A DNA stretch of 64,000 nucleotides from Salinicoccus sp. RF5 (GTDB lineage Bacteria > Bacillota > Bacilli > Staphylococcales > Salinicoccaceae): NCBI RefSeq assembly GCF_020786625.1, contig NZ_JAJGRC010000002.1:1-64000 (forward strand). The letters run 5' to 3'. Below are positions 18,958 to 29,794 of this stretch, in pieces. Position 1 is the first letter of the stretch; each line of letters opens with the position of its first letter. A program made the translations under genes and the position numbers. The notes below the pieces were generated by a model, which was not told the origin of the DNA, did no database searches, and worked only from the letters and a program-made list of their open reading frames with translations.

Positions 18958-21900
18958 CAAAGTATCCCAGAGGATCCAGAACGATGAACGCTTCCTTGAG
19001 GTCGCCGGACACAAGGATGGATTGAATATGATGGTGACAGGCATCAACGACGACTTCAAGCCTGCCTTGCTGTACGAATTGGTCCAGGCTGAAGACCGGC
19101 CGGTGGTCCTCTTCGTCCAGAATAACCATCAGATGGAGAAGTTGGCGAATCCATTGATGGATATGATGGATAATGTCCATACCTTCCCGGTCGGCGACAT
19201 CATGATAGAAAATCATGCCAAGCAGAGCCCCGAATTCATGAAATCGCGGATGAGCAGCCTGTTTGCTCTGGCCCACAAGGAGCCAGGGCTATTTGTCGTA
19301 CCTGTGCACGCACTGCTCAAGCCGGTGATGCCGAAAGAGAAGCTGCTCAGCTATGAAAGGACGATTGAGGTGGGCAGCATACTCGATTATGACCAGTTCA
19401 TCGAGGATCTGGTGAGCCTCGGCTACAGAAGGATGAACCAGGCTGTCCATTTTGGTGAATTTGCAGTACGCGGGGACATCATCGACATATACATGCCGGA
19501 ACAGCTCGTCCGGCTTGAACTGTTTGATGATGAGGTCGATTCACTCAGGTCCATCGATGCGGAAACACAGCGTTCAATCGAAAACATCAGCTCCATCACG
19601 ATGGAGCCGTATGCGGAATATATCATTGAACGTGATGAACGCACGCAGCTGCTTGAGAAGATAGAGACGCTCTATCAGGAGACGCGCGAAAAGCTCGATC
19701 AGACAGGCAAGGAAACACTGGATGAATACTATGATACGGTTACGCATCCGGACCAGACCTTCAATCATCTCGTCCACTACAGCCGGCTGCTTACAGACCG
19801 TGACATCTCCATACTCGACTATATCAGTGATGACCATCGGGTCATCATCGATGAAGTGAAGAACATGGCGGCGGCCTATGAGTCGGAGTTCAACTCGGTC
19901 AGCAGCTACTATGAGTCGATGGTGGAGGCGGGACGCATGTTCAAGGGGGGAGGGAACTTCCTGGAAGGCCAGTATGAACGTCTGCTCTCCCTCCCAGGCA
20001 GCACCTACTTCACCCTCTTCACCAAAAGCATGCCTGTCGAAATGGGGCATATCGTCAAGATTTCTGTGCGTCCAACTGAAATCTATTACGGACAGTACGA
20101 TATACTCGCCTCAAACCTCAACAGGATGCTGAATGATGGCTACATGATCAATATCGTCCTCCGTGACGAGGATGAAATCGACAAGACGCGCCAGTTGCTG
20201 GAAGACTTGAAGATACCGAGCTACATCGAAGAGATTCCAGTTGATTCGGGCATCGTCCTGACCCAGGGAACGTTATCGAAAGGTTTCATACTGCCATTCA
20301 TGCAAGTGGCTGTACTCGGTTCGAAGGAGCTGTACAACAAGACAGCCCGCAAGAAGAAGCGTGCAAAGAAGATTTCCAACGCCGAAAAGATCAAGTCATA
20401 TCAGGAACTGAATGTCGGTGACTATGTGGTGCATGTCCACCACGGGGTGGGACGCTACCTCGGAATCGAGACGCTTGAGGTAGGCGGCATCCACAACGAT
20501 TATATGAAGCTCCAATACAAGGGGACCGATCAGCTCTATATCCCGGTCGATCAGATGGACCTCGTGCAGAAATACATTGCGAGTGATGACGGTCAGCCGA
20601 AGATGCATAAGCTCGGCGGTACGGAATGGAAGAAGACGAAGGCGAAGGTTGAGGCAAATGTAAATGAAATTGCCGAAGAGCTGATCAAGCTGTATCAGGA
20701 AAGAAGCCAGGCCGAAGGATTTTCATTTTCGGATGATACGGATATGCAGTCTTCCTTCGAAGAACGGTTCCCCTATGAACCGACGCCCGACCAGGCAGCC
20801 TCCATCAATGAAATCAAAAAGGATATGGAATCCTTGCGGCCGATGGACCGTCTGCTTTGTGGGGATGTAGGTTATGGCAAGACGGAAGTCGCGATACGTG
20901 CAGCCTTCAAGGCGGTGCAGGATGGCAAACAGGTGGCTTTCCTTGTGCCGACCACAATTCTTGCAGCCCAGCACTACGAAAATATGATTGAGCGGATAGA
21001 AGATTTCCCAATTAACGTGGATATGATGAGCCGCTTCCGGACTTCAGGTCAGCTGAAGAAGACGAAGGAAGGCCTTAAGAAGGGGACCGTCGATATCGTA
21101 GTGGGGACACACAAGATCCTTGGGAAGGATGTCGAATTCAAGGATCTTGGCCTGCTCATCGTCGATGAGGAGCAGCGCTTCGGTGTCCGCCATAAGGAGA
21201 AGATCAAACAGCTCAGGACCAATGTGGATGTACTGACGCTGACTGCAACCCCAATCCCAAGAACGCTGCACATGAGCCTCTCTGGTGTAAGGGACCTCTC
21301 CGTCATCGAGACGCCACCTGAAAACCGTTTCCCGGTCCAGACATATGTGCTCGAATACCAGGCCGATTTCGTGCGCGAAGCGATCGAACGGGAGCTCGCA
21401 CGTGACGGTCAGGTATTCTATCTGCATAACCGTGTGGACACGATCTATCAGAAAAAGGCACATGTCGAAGCGATGGTGCCTGATGCGGAAGTGGGCGTCA
21501 TGCATGCCAAGATGAATGAGAAGGAAGTGGAGGAGACGATGATGGCGTTCGTCAACGGCGAATACGATGTCCTCGTCACAACAACAATCATCGAAACGGG
21601 TGTCGATGTCCCGAATGCGAACACCCTGATCATCGAGGATGCCGACCGCTTCGGCCTGAGCCAGCTCTATCAGCTGCGCGGCCGTGTGGGACGGAGCAAC
21701 CGCATCAGCTATGCCTACCTCTTCCATCAGCCGGACAAGGTGCTGACTGAAGTGGCTGAGAAAAGGCTTGAAGCGATCAAAGAATATACGGAACTCGGCA
21801 GCGGCTTCAAAATCGCGATGCGGGACCTGAATATCCGTGGTGCCGGCAACCTGCTCGGCAAGCACCAATCCGGATTCATCGATTCGGTGGGCTATGAACT

Positions 21901-22420
21901 CTATTCCGAGATGCTGGAGACGGCGGTCAAGGAGAAGCAGGGTGAGGCACCTGAACCGGAGCCGGTGAATATACCGATTGATGTGACACTGGATGCCTAT
22001 ATCCCGGCTACCTATATTTCGCATGAACAATCCAAGATCGATCTCTATAAAAGATTGAGGAAAGCCGAGTCCATAGAAGTCATAAGGGACATTGAAGATG
22101 AGCTGCTGGACCGGTTCGGCGACTATCCTGTGGAAGTGGAACGTCTTCTGCAGCTCGTGCGGATCAAGGTATATGCATTGATGTTCGGCATCTATCATGT
22201 CAAAGAGGATAAGCGCAATTTCTATCTGCATGTCTCAAAGCAGGCGACCAGCCAGATTGATGGAGAGAAACTGTTTATGGATACGCAGGAATTTGGGCGC
22301 ATCATGAACATATCCGTGCAGGATGGTGAGATGCGCATCACGATTCGAAGCAGGGATGTTTCCCAGCTTGTAGAAATATTGAAGGCAGTGCAGGACAGCA
22401 GAATGGAGGAAGCAGTATGA
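18950..22420 (+). CDS. mfd: Transcription-repair coupling factor
   Basis: Mfd displaces stalled RNA polymerase and recruits UvrA. The 1156-aa protein has the N-terminal UvrB-like region (residues 1-300), the CarD-like RNA polymerase interaction domain around 484-550 ([18 protein letters not shown]), a RecG-type translocase with Walker [10 protein letters not shown] (about 636-644) and the DEEQ box near 737, and the C-terminal TRCF domain. It starts inside pth and overlaps yabN by 4 bp, so the set is translationally coupled. Confidence 0.97.
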   Translation: MNDKVSQRIQNDERFLEVAGHKDGLNMMVTGINDDFKPALLYELVQAEDRPVVLFVQNNHQMEKLANPLMDMMDNVHTFPVGDIMIENHAKQSPEFMKSRMSSLFALAHKEPGLFVVPVHALLKPVMPKEKLLSYERTIEVGSILDYDQFIEDLVSLGYRRMNQAVHFGEFAVRGDIIDIYMPEQLVRLELFDDEVDSLRSIDAETQRSIENISSITMEPYAEYIIERDERTQLLEKIETLYQETREKLDQTGKETLDEYYDTVTHPDQTFNHLVHYSRLLTDRDISILDYISDDHRVIIDEVKNMAAAYESEFNSVSSYYESMVEAGRMFKGGGNFLEGQYERLLSLPGSTYFTLFTKSMPVEMGHIVKISVRPTEIYYGQYDILASNLNRMLNDGYMINIVLRDEDEIDKTRQLLEDLKIPSYIEEIPVDSGIVLTQGTLSKGFILPFMQVAVLGSKELYNKTARKKKRAKKISNAEKIKSYQELNVGDYVVHVHHGVGRYLGIETLEVGGIHNDYMKLQYKGTDQLYIPVDQMDLVQKYIASDDGQPKMHKLGGTEWKKTKAKVEANVNEIAEELIKLYQERSQAEGFSFSDDTDMQSSFEERFPYEPTPDQAASINEIKKDMESLRPMDRLLCGDVGYGKTEVAIRAAFKAVQDGKQVAFLVPTTILAAQHYENMIERIEDFPINVDMMSRFRTSGQLKKTKEGLKKGTVDIVVGTHKILGKDVEFKDLGLLIVDEEQRFGVRHKEKIKQLRTNVDVLTLTATPIPRTLHMSLSGVRDLSVIETPPENRFPVQTYVLEYQADFVREAIERELARDGQVFYLHNRVDTIYQKKAHVEAMVPDAEVGVMHAKMNEKEVEETMMAFVNGEYDVLVTTTIIETGVDVPNANTLIIEDADRFGLSQLYQLRGRVGRSNRISYAYLFHQPDKVLTEVAEKRLEAIKEYTELGSGFKIAMRDLNIRGAGNLLGKHQSGFIDSVGYELYSEMLETAVKEKQGEAPEPEPVNIPIDVTLDAYIPATYISHEQSKIDLYKRLRKAESIEVIRDIEDELLDRFGDYPVEVERLLQLVRIKVYALMFGIYHVKEDKRNFYLHVSKQATSQIDGEKLFMDTQEFGRIMNISVQDGEMRITIRSRDVSQLVEILKAVQDSRMEEAV

Positions 22421-23595
22421 AACGTATTGAAATAATCGGCCTTGGAAGTTCGGATTTTGACCAGATGCCCCTCGGCATCTGGCGCCGACTGGAAAGTGCC
22501 GGACGCATACATCTGCGGACGAAGGATCATCCGGCAGTCCAGGCCTTGGCCGCCGGTGGAGTGGACCTCGTGGATTACGACCATCTCTATGAGCAGCATC
22601 AAACGTTTGAGGAGACCTATGAAGCCATAGTATCGGCACTTATGGAAGAAGCGGAGCAGGGGGACGTGCTCTACGCTGTGCCGGGCCATCCGCTCTTCTA
22701 TGAAACGACGACGGAACTTCTGATCGAACGGGAGAGGCAGGGGGAAGTGGTGCTGGCAATATCCGGCGGCCAGAGCTTCCTGGACCCGGTCATCACCACC
22801 CTCAGGATCCCCGTGAATGAAGGGTTCCAGGTGCTTGACGGGACGAGCTTCAAGCCAGGTGAACTGGATTACCGTAAGCACACGCTCGTTACACAAGTCT
22901 ATGACCAGTACAGCCTCGGGGAGGCGAAGATATCCCTTCTGGACTATTACCCGGCAGAGACCGAAGCGAAGATTGTGGAGGCTGCGGGCAGTGCAGGGGA
23001 ACAGGTCTACAGCATGGCGCTTCATGAAATCGACCATTTGGACATACAGAGCAATCTGCTCTGCCTCTACATCCCCCGTGTCGAGGACAGCAGCATGGCA
23101 CAGCGCGACATTCATCATATGACGGAAATATTTGATACACTTGTGAGTGAAGAGGGGTGTCCGTGGGATAAGGTCCAGACACATGAATCGATTGAGCGCC
23201 ATCTGATCGAGGAGGCGTATGAGGTGATAGAAGCGATCGAACGGCAGGACGATGAGGGGATCGTTGAAGAACTTGGCGATATACTTCTGCAGGTCGCCCT
23301 CCACAGCGCCATCGGCAAGAAGAACGGCTATTTCGACTTCTATGATGTGCTGGACAGCCTGAATGCCAAAGTCGTCAGGCGCCATCCGCACGTGTTCGGA
23401 GAAGCATCGGTGGAATCACTTGATGACCTGAGCCGTGTGTGGTCCGAGGCGAAGGCAAAAGAAGGCAAGAAGGAAAAGGTGAAATACGAGAAAGCGTATG
23501 GTGAAATCGTCCTGGAATGGATGAAGGAGACGATCCATCATGAGCGTCCACTGGAAGATATTATAAAAGAAAGAAGGGATAGGGATGAGACTTGA
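22417..23595 (+). CDS. yabN: Nucleoside triphosphate pyrophosphohydrolase with methylase-like domain (YabN/MazG)
   Basis: This fusion has an N-terminal tetrapyrrole (SAM) methylase-like domain (about residues 1-220, with AVPGHPLFYETT) and a C-terminal MazG domain (about 245-380) whose metal-binding helix shows the EEAYEVIEAI and EELGD motifs. MazG domains hydrolyse non-canonical or excess NTPs. 392 aa is shorter than Bacillus YabN (about 490) but close to the staphylococcal homologue. The role of the methylase-like part is unknown. ATGA overlap with mfd. Confidence 0.92.
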   Translation: MKRIEIIGLGSSDFDQMPLGIWRRLESAGRIHLRTKDHPAVQALAAGGVDLVDYDHLYEQHQTFEETYEAIVSALMEEAEQGDVLYAVPGHPLFYETTTELLIERERQGEVVLAISGGQSFLDPVITTLRIPVNEGFQVLDGTSFKPGELDYRKHTLVTQVYDQYSLGEAKISLLDYYPAETEAKIVEAAGSAGEQVYSMALHEIDHLDIQSNLLCLYIPRVEDSSMAQRDIHHMTEIFDTLVSEEGCPWDKVQTHESIERHLIEEAYEVIEAIERQDDEGIVEELGDILLQVALHSAIGKKNGYFDFYDVLDSLNAKVVRRHPHVFGEASVESLDDLSRVWSEAKAKEGKKEKVKYEKAYGEIVLEWMKETIHHERPLEDIIKERRDRDET

Positions 23596-23860
23596 TAAAT
23601 TCCTGAAAGTGTCGAGAGTGATCAAAAGGCGTACACTTGCCAAGGAAATCAGCGATGAAGGCCGGGTTAAAGTCAATGACAGGGCGGCAAAGGCAGGCAC
23701 GGACCTCTCTGTCGGGGACATCGTCGAGATAGAATTCGGCAGGAAGATCGTCACACTCGAAGTGGTGCAGCTCGAAGCGCATGCGAAGAAGGAAGACGCC
23801 GACCGGATGTACAGGATCATAAAAGAACAGAAAATTGAGAAGGATTCCAGTTTTCTCTAG
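23585..23860 (+). CDS. rqcP: S4-domain RNA-binding protein RqcP
   Basis: The 91-aa protein is an S4 RNA-binding domain (MRLDKFLKVSRVIKRRTLAKEI start). RqcP (YabO) works with RqcH in alanine tailing of stalled nascent chains on the 50S subunit. It overlaps the yabN stop by 11 bp with AGAAAGAAGGGAT upstream as ribosome site. The Bacillus genes yabP and yabQ, which follow in spore formers, are missing. Confidence 0.94.
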   Translation: MRLDKFLKVSRVIKRRTLAKEISDEGRVKVNDRAAKAGTDLSVGDIVEIEFGRKIVTLEVVQLEAHAKKEDADRMYRIIKEQKIEKDSSFL

Positions 23861-23922
23861 TAAACAGCATGTTTATAGTGTATTTTAAAGATAGACAACG
23901 GACAAATTGAGGGTGTGTTGCC

Positions 23923-24321
23923 GTGAGCAAAGTTGTTAAGATCATCAATAATTACACTAGAAAACGTGAAAATGAACAGAAAACGAAACAGGACGAAAAT
24001 CGTGTAGCAAAAAGGCGTACCCTGCTGTTCGGCAGCATACTGCTGGTGGCGGCGGGGATCCTGCTCCTCGTAGCCTTTAATCAGAAGAACCAGAACCAGC
24101 TGATCCATGAAGAACTGGTCCAGGCACAGGTCGTGCTCGACGAACGTAAAAATGAAGCGGAGGACCTGGAACAGCAGATCAGGCAATTGAATGATGAGGA
24201 TTATATTACACGTATAGCGCGCAGTGAATTCTTCCTGTCGGAAGAAGGGGAGATTGTCTTCAACCTCTCCGATCTGGAGACGCCTGAAGAGAAAGCAGAA
24301 AAAGATGAAAACGGGAAATAG
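23923..24321 (+). CDS. divIC: Cell division protein DivIC (FtsB family)
   Basis: DivIC is a bitopic divisome protein. The 132-aa product has a basic cytoplasmic N-terminus, one membrane helix (about residues 36-56, LLFGSILLVAAGILLLVAF) and an external coiled coil (about 62-95) ending in the YITRIARSEFFLSEEGE motif. The start is GTG 23923, with GAGGGTG upstream. It follows rqcP as in other Bacillales. Confidence 0.93.
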   Translation: MSKVVKIINNYTRKRENEQKTKQDENRVAKRRTLLFGSILLVAAGILLLVAFNQKNQNQLIHEELVQAQVVLDERKNEAEDLEQQIRQLNDEDYITRIARSEFFLSEEGEIVFNLSDLETPEEKAEKDENGK

Positions 24322-24356
24322 TCATTACAATAATGTAATGATTATTTTTCTTTTTA
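24322..24356 (+). terminator. Weak hairpin terminator after divIC
   Basis: TCATTACA (24322-24329) and TGTAATGA (24334-24341) pair around ATAA and are followed by TTATTTTTCTTTTT. Confidence 0.6.
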
Positions 24357-24407
24357 GTGATATGATAGAAGAAGATTAAATGATAATTGGGAGGATAATA
24401 TATTAAC

Positions 24408-24788
24408 ATGTCAGTTGAAGTGGGCAGTAAAGTAAAAGGGAAAGTCACGGGTATAAAGAATTTCGGGGCATTTGTCCAATTGCCGGGCGGCAAGACAGGG
24501 CTCGTTCACATCAGTGAGGTTGCAGATCAGTATGTAGAGGATATCAATGAGCACCTTAGTGTAGGCGAAGAAGTTGAAGTGAAGGTCCTATCCGTTGGTG
24601 ATGATGGCAAGATCAGTCTGTCCATCAAAAAAGCGAAAGAACCAAAACCTAAGCCGAAACCACGCAAGGATCCGTCTCCGGAAGACTTTGAGAAGAAACT
24701 TTCAAGCTTCCTTAAGGACAGCGAAGACCGCATGTCTACCATCAAAAGACAAACCGAATCACGCCGCGGTGGAAGAGGCAAAAAATAA
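24408..24788 (+). CDS. yabR: S1-domain RNA-binding protein (YabR/CvfD-like)
   Basis: One S1 domain (residues 1-75: VGSKVKGKVTGIKNFGAFVQL, GLVHISEV, KISLSIKK) is followed by a Pro/Lys-rich linker and a basic Arg/Gly tail (SRRGGRGKK). The 126-aa protein belongs to the small general-stress S1 group. The ribosome site GGGAGG (24389-24394) is 13 bases from the ATG, which is long; an in-frame ATT at 24402 would have 7. A TGA-TATGAT extended -10 (24358-24366) lies upstream, so it may have its own promoter. Confidence 0.9.
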   Translation: MSVEVGSKVKGKVTGIKNFGAFVQLPGGKTGLVHISEVADQYVEDINEHLSVGEEVEVKVLSVGDDGKISLSIKKAKEPKPKPKPRKDPSPEDFEKKLSSFLKDSEDRMSTIKRQTESRRGGRGKK

Positions 24789-24798
24789 ATAGATATAG

Positions 24799-24830
24799 AG
24801 ACGATTCCAGTAATCGTCTTATTTTATTTT
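24799..24830 (+). terminator. yabR terminator
   Basis: AGACGATT (24799-24806) and AATCGTCT (24812-24819) pair around CCAGT, followed by TATTTTATTTT. Confidence 0.85.
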
Positions 24831-24845
24831 GAGAAGGGTGAGAGT

Positions 24846-26087
24846 ATGGAACTCTTCCGACCATGGGGGGAGCATGAAACGGTCGCCCTTGCCATATCAG
24901 GCGGGGTCGATTCCATGGTGCTGTATCATCTGCTCAGCACAACACATGCACCGGGACGGCTGATCCTCCTCCACGTGAATCATGGACAGCGGGCTGCTTC
25001 AGTTGAAGAAGCGGCATATATAGAAAAGATGGCGCAGCAGGCTGGTCACTTATGCGAGGTTGAGACTTTGAGCATACCACCTGATGCATTCAGCCAGGAG
25101 CGTGCGAGGCAAGCCCGCTACCATTTTTTCGATGTGATGATGAGAAGGCACGGCGCTGATGTGCTGATCACCGCCCATCATCTGGATGACCAGTATGAAA
25201 CGATCCTCCACTCCCTGCTTTCCGGCCGTCATCTGCCTGGAGCGATGGGGATTCCTGCTGAACGGTGCAGGAAAGGATACAGGATTGTGCGTCCGCTGAT
25301 CAGCGTATCCCGTGAGGAAATTGAAGCATATGCACAGAGGCATGGCGTCGTCCATTTCGAAGATGAAACGAACAGCCGGACCGATTACACGAGGAACTAC
25401 ATCCGTCATCGACTCATGAAGCCGATCAAAGAAAGCGCCAATCTGCAGGAAGCCCACCTGATCCGTCTGCGTGATGATATGGCGGAGATCGATGATATTC
25501 TTCAGGCGGAAGCAGAGGCGTTTCTGGAAGGTCGGGGGAAGACTCTCCCGCGGGATGACTTCAACGCGCAGAAGCACATCATCAGACTCTATATCATGCA
25601 GGCCTGGCTGAAGGCGGAAGGTGTGGAGCCGAGGCGCCGGTACCTCGAAGAGATCATGTCGGTCATCGCATCGGATACCGCAAATGCCTCCTTTGAAGCC
25701 GGAGAGATGAGCATTGTCATCTCATATGATCATATCACCAGAAGACAGGGTGAGGGTGAAAATGAAAGCATGCTGATGATCGAAGGCGATGGTAGCCATG
25801 TCTTCAATGGGTACAGGATCACCTCGAGGCTCGAGCCGCATCAATATCCACTCATGGTGCGGACGAAGGAGTCGGGGGACCGCATGCAGATACCCGGCCT
25901 CGGCACAAAAAAGCTTTCGCGTATTTTCATAGATGGAAAAGTGCCGAAGGATGAGCGGGAAAAAATGCCGGTCATCCTGGATTCGGACCGCCAAATCATT
26001 GCACTGGGTGAAATTTATAATATAATGGGTAGCAAGGAAATGAACAGTCGATTACTTATTGAAAAGGAGTTTACGGATGAGCCTTAG
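24846..26087 (+). CDS. tilS: tRNA(Ile)-lysidine synthase
   Basis: TilS modifies C34 of the CAU-anticodon tRNA(Ile) with lysine so that it reads AUA. The PP-loop SGGVDS is at residues 18-23, and the TAHHLDDQYET motif and the NYIRHRL segment follow. The C-terminal TilS substrate-binding domain begins near residue 320. 413 aa is slightly shorter than the 430-470 of many homologues. The stop overlaps hpt by 11 bp. Confidence 0.95.
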   Translation: MELFRPWGEHETVALAISGGVDSMVLYHLLSTTHAPGRLILLHVNHGQRAASVEEAAYIEKMAQQAGHLCEVETLSIPPDAFSQERARQARYHFFDVMMRRHGADVLITAHHLDDQYETILHSLLSGRHLPGAMGIPAERCRKGYRIVRPLISVSREEIEAYAQRHGVVHFEDETNSRTDYTRNYIRHRLMKPIKESANLQEAHLIRLRDDMAEIDDILQAEAEAFLEGRGKTLPRDDFNAQKHIIRLYIMQAWLKAEGVEPRRRYLEEIMSVIASDTANASFEAGEMSIVISYDHITRRQGEGENESMLMIEGDGSHVFNGYRITSRLEPHQYPLMVRTKESGDRMQIPGLGTKKLSRIFIDGKVPKDEREKMPVILDSDRQIIALGEIYNIMGSKEMNSRLLIEKEFTDEP

Positions 26088-26616
26088 AAATGATATAAGC
26101 GAAGTTGTACTATCTGAAGAGGAAATTCAAAACATAGCAGAAAGGCTCGGCAGGCGGATTACTGAAGACTACGAAGGCAAGACGCCGATACTGGTCGGTC
26201 TGCTCAAGGGATCCATCATGTTCATGGGAGATCTGATCAAGTACATAGATACGCATCTGGAAATAGATTTCATGGATGTTTCAAGCTATGTGGGGACGAA
26301 ATCCTCCGGTGAGGTCAAAATCCTCAAGGACCTGTCCACTTCTGTCGACGGGCGCCATGTCATCGTGGTCGAGGATATCATAGAAACAGGCACGACACTG
26401 AATTCCATCATGGACCTGATCGAATACAGGAATGCAGCATCATTGGAGATAGTGACACTGCTGGACAAGCCGATCAACAGGAAGCTTGAAGTTGATGTAA
26501 AATACGTAGGAACGGAAATACCTGATGGATTCGTCGTCGGTTATGGTCTGGATTTTGATGAAAAATACAGGAACCTGCCATATATCGGATTATTGAAACC
26601 GGAGCTCTACCAGTAA
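26077..26616 (+). CDS. hpt: Hypoxanthine-guanine phosphoribosyltransferase
   Basis: The enzyme salvages hypoxanthine and guanine with PRPP. The PRPP motif VEDIIETGTTL is at residues 98-108 and the purine-site segment FVVGYGLDFDEKYRNLP is near the C-terminus. ATG 26077 follows AAAAGGAG at good spacing inside the end of tilS. 179 aa is normal. In Bacillus the tilS and HprT proteins also activate ftsH transcription, which lies next. Confidence 0.96.
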   Translation: MSLRNDISEVVLSEEEIQNIAERLGRRITEDYEGKTPILVGLLKGSIMFMGDLIKYIDTHLEIDFMDVSSYVGTKSSGEVKILKDLSTSVDGRHVIVVEDIIETGTTLNSIMDLIEYRNAASLEIVTLLDKPINRKLEVDVKYVGTEIPDGFVVGYGLDFDEKYRNLPYIGLLKPELYQ

Positions 26617-26647
26617 GTCAAAACAGTGGAATAATAGTGTGAAAACA

Positions 26648-26656
26648 TGGTATTAT
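26648..26656 (+). promoter_or_regulatory. Extended -10 promoter of ftsH
   Basis: TGG-TATTAT (26648-26656) is an extended -10 element 34 bp before ftsH; the -35 region is poor. An imperfect inverted repeat GAATAATA / TATTATTTC surrounds it. Confidence 0.45.
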
Positions 26657-26690
26657 TTCTTTTAGTCGTACTAGAAATGGAGGTTTACGG

Positions 26691-28805
26691 ATGCCTAAGA
26701 ATGTAGGCCGTAACATAGTGCTGATATTGATACTATCAGTAATAATGTTTGGTATATTTCAAAGTTTCAATGGCGATTCAGCACTTGAGGAGGAACTCCA
26801 ATACGGGGAATTCCTTGAAGAACTGGATGCCGGTAATATAGAAGAACTCACAATTCAGCCAGAGCAGAACGTATATCTCATTGAAGGCCGTCTATCCGGC
26901 CAGAATGAGCAGGAATCCTTCACCTCTGTGATTCCATATAACAGCACTCAGGACCTGGATCAGATTCTTGAAACAGCAAGAGCCCAGGATGACCTGAACT
27001 TCACAATCGAACCTGCTGAAGAGCAGAGTCCTTGGACAAGCATGCTGTTTACGTTCATTCCGCTGCTACTCATCCTCTTCCTCTTCCTGTTCCTGATGAG
27101 CCAGGCACAGGGCGGCGGTGGCGGTGGCGGCCGCGTAATGAACTTCGGCAAGAGCAAGGCGAAACTCTATGATCAGAGCAAGAAAAAGGTCCGCTTTGAA
27201 GATGTAGCGGGCGCGGATGAAGAAAAGCAGGAACTCATCGAAGTGGTGGACTTCCTGAAAGATCCACGCCGTTTCGACCGCATCGGGGCGAAGATCCCGA
27301 AAGGCGTGCTGCTCGTCGGCCCGCCGGGTACAGGTAAGACACTGATCGCAAAAGCCGTGGCCGGAGAAGCGGGCGTACCTTTCTTCTCCATCAGTGGTTC
27401 CGACTTCGTCGAAATGTTCGTCGGTGTCGGTGCATCCCGTGTGCGTGACCTGTTCGAGAATGCCAAGAAGAACGCGCCATGCATCATCTTCATCGATGAG
27501 ATCGATGCAGTGGGACGCCAACGTGGTGCAGGCGTCGGCGGTGGTCACGACGAACGTGAACAGACATTGAACCAGCTGCTTGTTGAGATGGATGGCTTCG
27601 GTGAGAACGAAGGCATCATCATGATCGCAGCGACGAACAGACCTGATATCCTTGACCCGGCATTGCTCCGTCCAGGCCGTTTCGACAGGCAGATTCCTGT
27701 TGGCCGTCCGGATGTCAAAGGCCGTGAGGCGGTACTTAAAGTACATGCCAAAGGCAAGCCGTTTGATGATACGGTGGATCTTGCAGCCCTCGCTGCAAGA
27801 ACGCCAGGTTTCTCAGGGGCCGACCTTGAGAACCTGCTGAATGAAGCGGCACTCGTTGCTGCAAGGCAGAATAAAACCAAGATCGATATGCGTGACGTTG
27901 ATGAAGCGACAGACAGGGTCATCGCCGGACCGGCCAAGAAGAGCCGTGTCATATCCGAGAAGGAACGCAATATCGTCGCATTCCACGAAGCCGGCCATAC
28001 GGTCATCGGCATGGTGCTTGATGATGCTGATATGGTCCACAAGGTCACGATCGTCCCTCGTGGACAGGCAGGCGGCTACGCAGTGATGCTTCCGAAGGAA
28101 GACCGCTACTTCATGACGAAACCTGAGCTCGAAGACAAGATTGTCGGATTACTCGGGGGCCGTGTCTCCGAAGAGATCAACTTCGGTGAAGTATCCACTG
28201 GTGCCCATAACGACTTCCAGAGGTCTACAGGCATTGCACGCAGCATGGTGACTGAATACGGCATGAGTGACAAACTTGGACCGCTCCAATTCGGTGAGTC
28301 CAACGGCCAGGTCTTCCTCGGCAAGGATATGCAGTCGGATGCAAACTACTCCGACCGGATCGCCTACGAGATAGACCAGGAGATGCAGCACATCATCAAA
28401 ACGCAGTATGAACGCTGCCGCGAGATATTGACGGAACACCAGGAACAGCTCACCCTCATCGCGGAAACACTGCTTGTTGAAGAAACATTGGATCGTGAAC
28501 AGATCGAAGGCCTCTTCTACCATGGCAAATTGCCGGAACGCAACTACGACGACAGCCATGCAGAAGATGACAAGATCGGACCATCCTATGAAGATGTCAA
28601 AGAAGGTCTGAGCGACCGTGCAGACGAAGCGGAATCACGTGATGCGGTTGAAGAGGAAGAAACTTCCCGCTACGACGAACAACGCAGAGAGCAGCCGATT
28701 GAACAGAGGGAATCCCCACAGGAACGCAACACTGAGGAAAATCCTTTTGCAGACAGGCAGAGACAGAAGGAACAGCGGTGGGAAGAAGATAACAGAAGAA
28801 ACTAA
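26691..28805 (+). CDS. ftsH: ATP-dependent zinc metalloprotease FtsH
   Basis: FtsH is a membrane-anchored AAA+ protease. Two membrane helices (about residues 8-25 and 117-137) flank an external domain. A poly-glycine stretch (141-147) leads to the AAA+ module with Walker A GPPGTGKT (210-217), Walker B IIFIDE (265-270) and the SRH region [19 protein letters not shown]. The zinc-binding HEAGH is at 432-436. The last 90 residues are a charged, Glu/Arg/Gln-rich tail of low complexity. 704 aa is typical. Confidence 0.98.
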   Translation: MPKNVGRNIVLILILSVIMFGIFQSFNGDSALEEELQYGEFLEELDAGNIEELTIQPEQNVYLIEGRLSGQNEQESFTSVIPYNSTQDLDQILETARAQDDLNFTIEPAEEQSPWTSMLFTFIPLLLILFLFLFLMSQAQGGGGGGGRVMNFGKSKAKLYDQSKKKVRFEDVAGADEEKQELIEVVDFLKDPRRFDRIGAKIPKGVLLVGPPGTGKTLIAKAVAGEAGVPFFSISGSDFVEMFVGVGASRVRDLFENAKKNAPCIIFIDEIDAVGRQRGAGVGGGHDEREQTLNQLLVEMDGFGENEGIIMIAATNRPDILDPALLRPGRFDRQIPVGRPDVKGREAVLKVHAKGKPFDDTVDLAALAARTPGFSGADLENLLNEAALVAARQNKTKIDMRDVDEATDRVIAGPAKKSRVISEKERNIVAFHEAGHTVIGMVLDDADMVHKVTIVPRGQAGGYAVMLPKEDRYFMTKPELEDKIVGLLGGRVSEEINFGEVSTGAHNDFQRSTGIARSMVTEYGMSDKLGPLQFGESNGQVFLGKDMQSDANYSDRIAYEIDQEMQHIIKTQYERCREILTEHQEQLTLIAETLLVEETLDREQIEGLFYHGKLPERNYDDSHAEDDKIGPSYEDVKEGLSDRADEAESRDAVEEEETSRYDEQRREQPIEQRESPQERNTEENPFADRQRQKEQRWEEDNRRN

Positions 28806-28809
28806 TGCC

Positions 28810-28831
28810 AAGTCGCCTCCGGGCGACTTTT
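28810..28831 (+). terminator. Hairpin after ftsH
   Basis: AAGTCGCC (28810-28817) and GGCGACTT (28822-28829) pair around TCCG, with only four T residues after. Termination is probably partial, so hslO may receive read-through. Confidence 0.6.
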
Positions 28832-28855
28832 GGTGATTTATAAGGAGGAATTCCA

Positions 28856-29725
28856 ATGGACCACCTGATTAGAGGGATTGGAATGAATGATGAAATTCGT
28901 ATTTTCTCTGTAGATACTACAGACACAGTAAATGAAGCAGTGGAAAGACATGGTGCCTATCCGACTGCAGCAGCTGCACTCGGCCGTACGATGACTGCAG
29001 GACTCATGATGGGCGCCATGCTCAAGAATGAGGAGAAGGTGACGGTGACCGTCCAGGGCGGCGGACCAATCGGCGCAATCGTCGTCGACAGCAATGCGAA
29101 AGGCAAAGTCCGCGGCTACCTTGGAAATCCGCAGGTGCATTTCCCCCTCAATAATGCCGGGAAACTCGATGTACGCCGTGCGGTAGGAACCGATGGATTC
29201 GTCAATGTTGCCAAGGATATAGGATTGAAAGAGCATTTTACAGGCTCCACGGAAATCGTCTCCGGTGAAATCGGAGAGGACTTCTCCTACTACTTCTATG
29301 CAAGTGAACAGGTGCCATCCATTGTGGCGCTCGGGGTGCTCGTCAATCCCGACAACACAATCAAATCTGCCGGCGGATTCATCATCCAGGTGATGCCCGG
29401 GGCAAGTGATGAGACGATGACCTTCCTTGATGAGCGGGCAAAGGAAATGACGCCTGTGTCCAAACTGATCGACCATGGGCTGTCGCCTCAAGAAATCATT
29501 GATGAGGCAATCGGAGAAGAGAATTGGAGAGAGCTGGATGAAATGCCGGTGGAATTCGAGTGCAGCTGTTCGAAGGAGCGGTTCATCAATGCGATCGCTT
29601 CCCTCGATCCATCCGAAATCGTCGCCATGATCAAGGAAGATGGCGGTGCTGAAGCGGACTGCCACTTCTGCCGGAATAAGGTGTGGATTGAAAAGGAAGA
29701 ACTGCAGGAGCTCATTACGCATTAA
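28856..29725 (+). CDS. hslO: Redox-regulated chaperone Hsp33
   Basis: Hsp33 is a holdase chaperone switched on by oxidation. The four zinc-binding cysteines sit at C236 and C238 (CSC) and C269 and C272 (CHFC), the redox switch of the family. The N-terminal domain has RGIGMNDEIRIFSVDTT and GGGPIGAIVVDS. 289 aa is standard, and AAGGAGG precedes the ATG. Confidence 0.96.
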   Translation: MDHLIRGIGMNDEIRIFSVDTTDTVNEAVERHGAYPTAAAALGRTMTAGLMMGAMLKNEEKVTVTVQGGGPIGAIVVDSNAKGKVRGYLGNPQVHFPLNNAGKLDVRRAVGTDGFVNVAKDIGLKEHFTGSTEIVSGEIGEDFSYYFYASEQVPSIVALGVLVNPDNTIKSAGGFIIQVMPGASDETMTFLDERAKEMTPVSKLIDHGLSPQEIIDEAIGEENWRELDEMPVEFECSCSKERFINAIASLDPSEIVAMIKEDGGAEADCHFCRNKVWIEKEELQELITH

Positions 29726-29794
29726 AATTGATTTGGGAAGCCAAAAATGGTATGTTATCCATAGTTACTAAGTAGGGATAAAAGGGAGATTGTT

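Noticed and set aside
21044-23391. Long minus-strand frames opposite mfd and yabN
   Set aside because: Antisense shadows of strongly supported plus-strand genes in GC-richer DNA.
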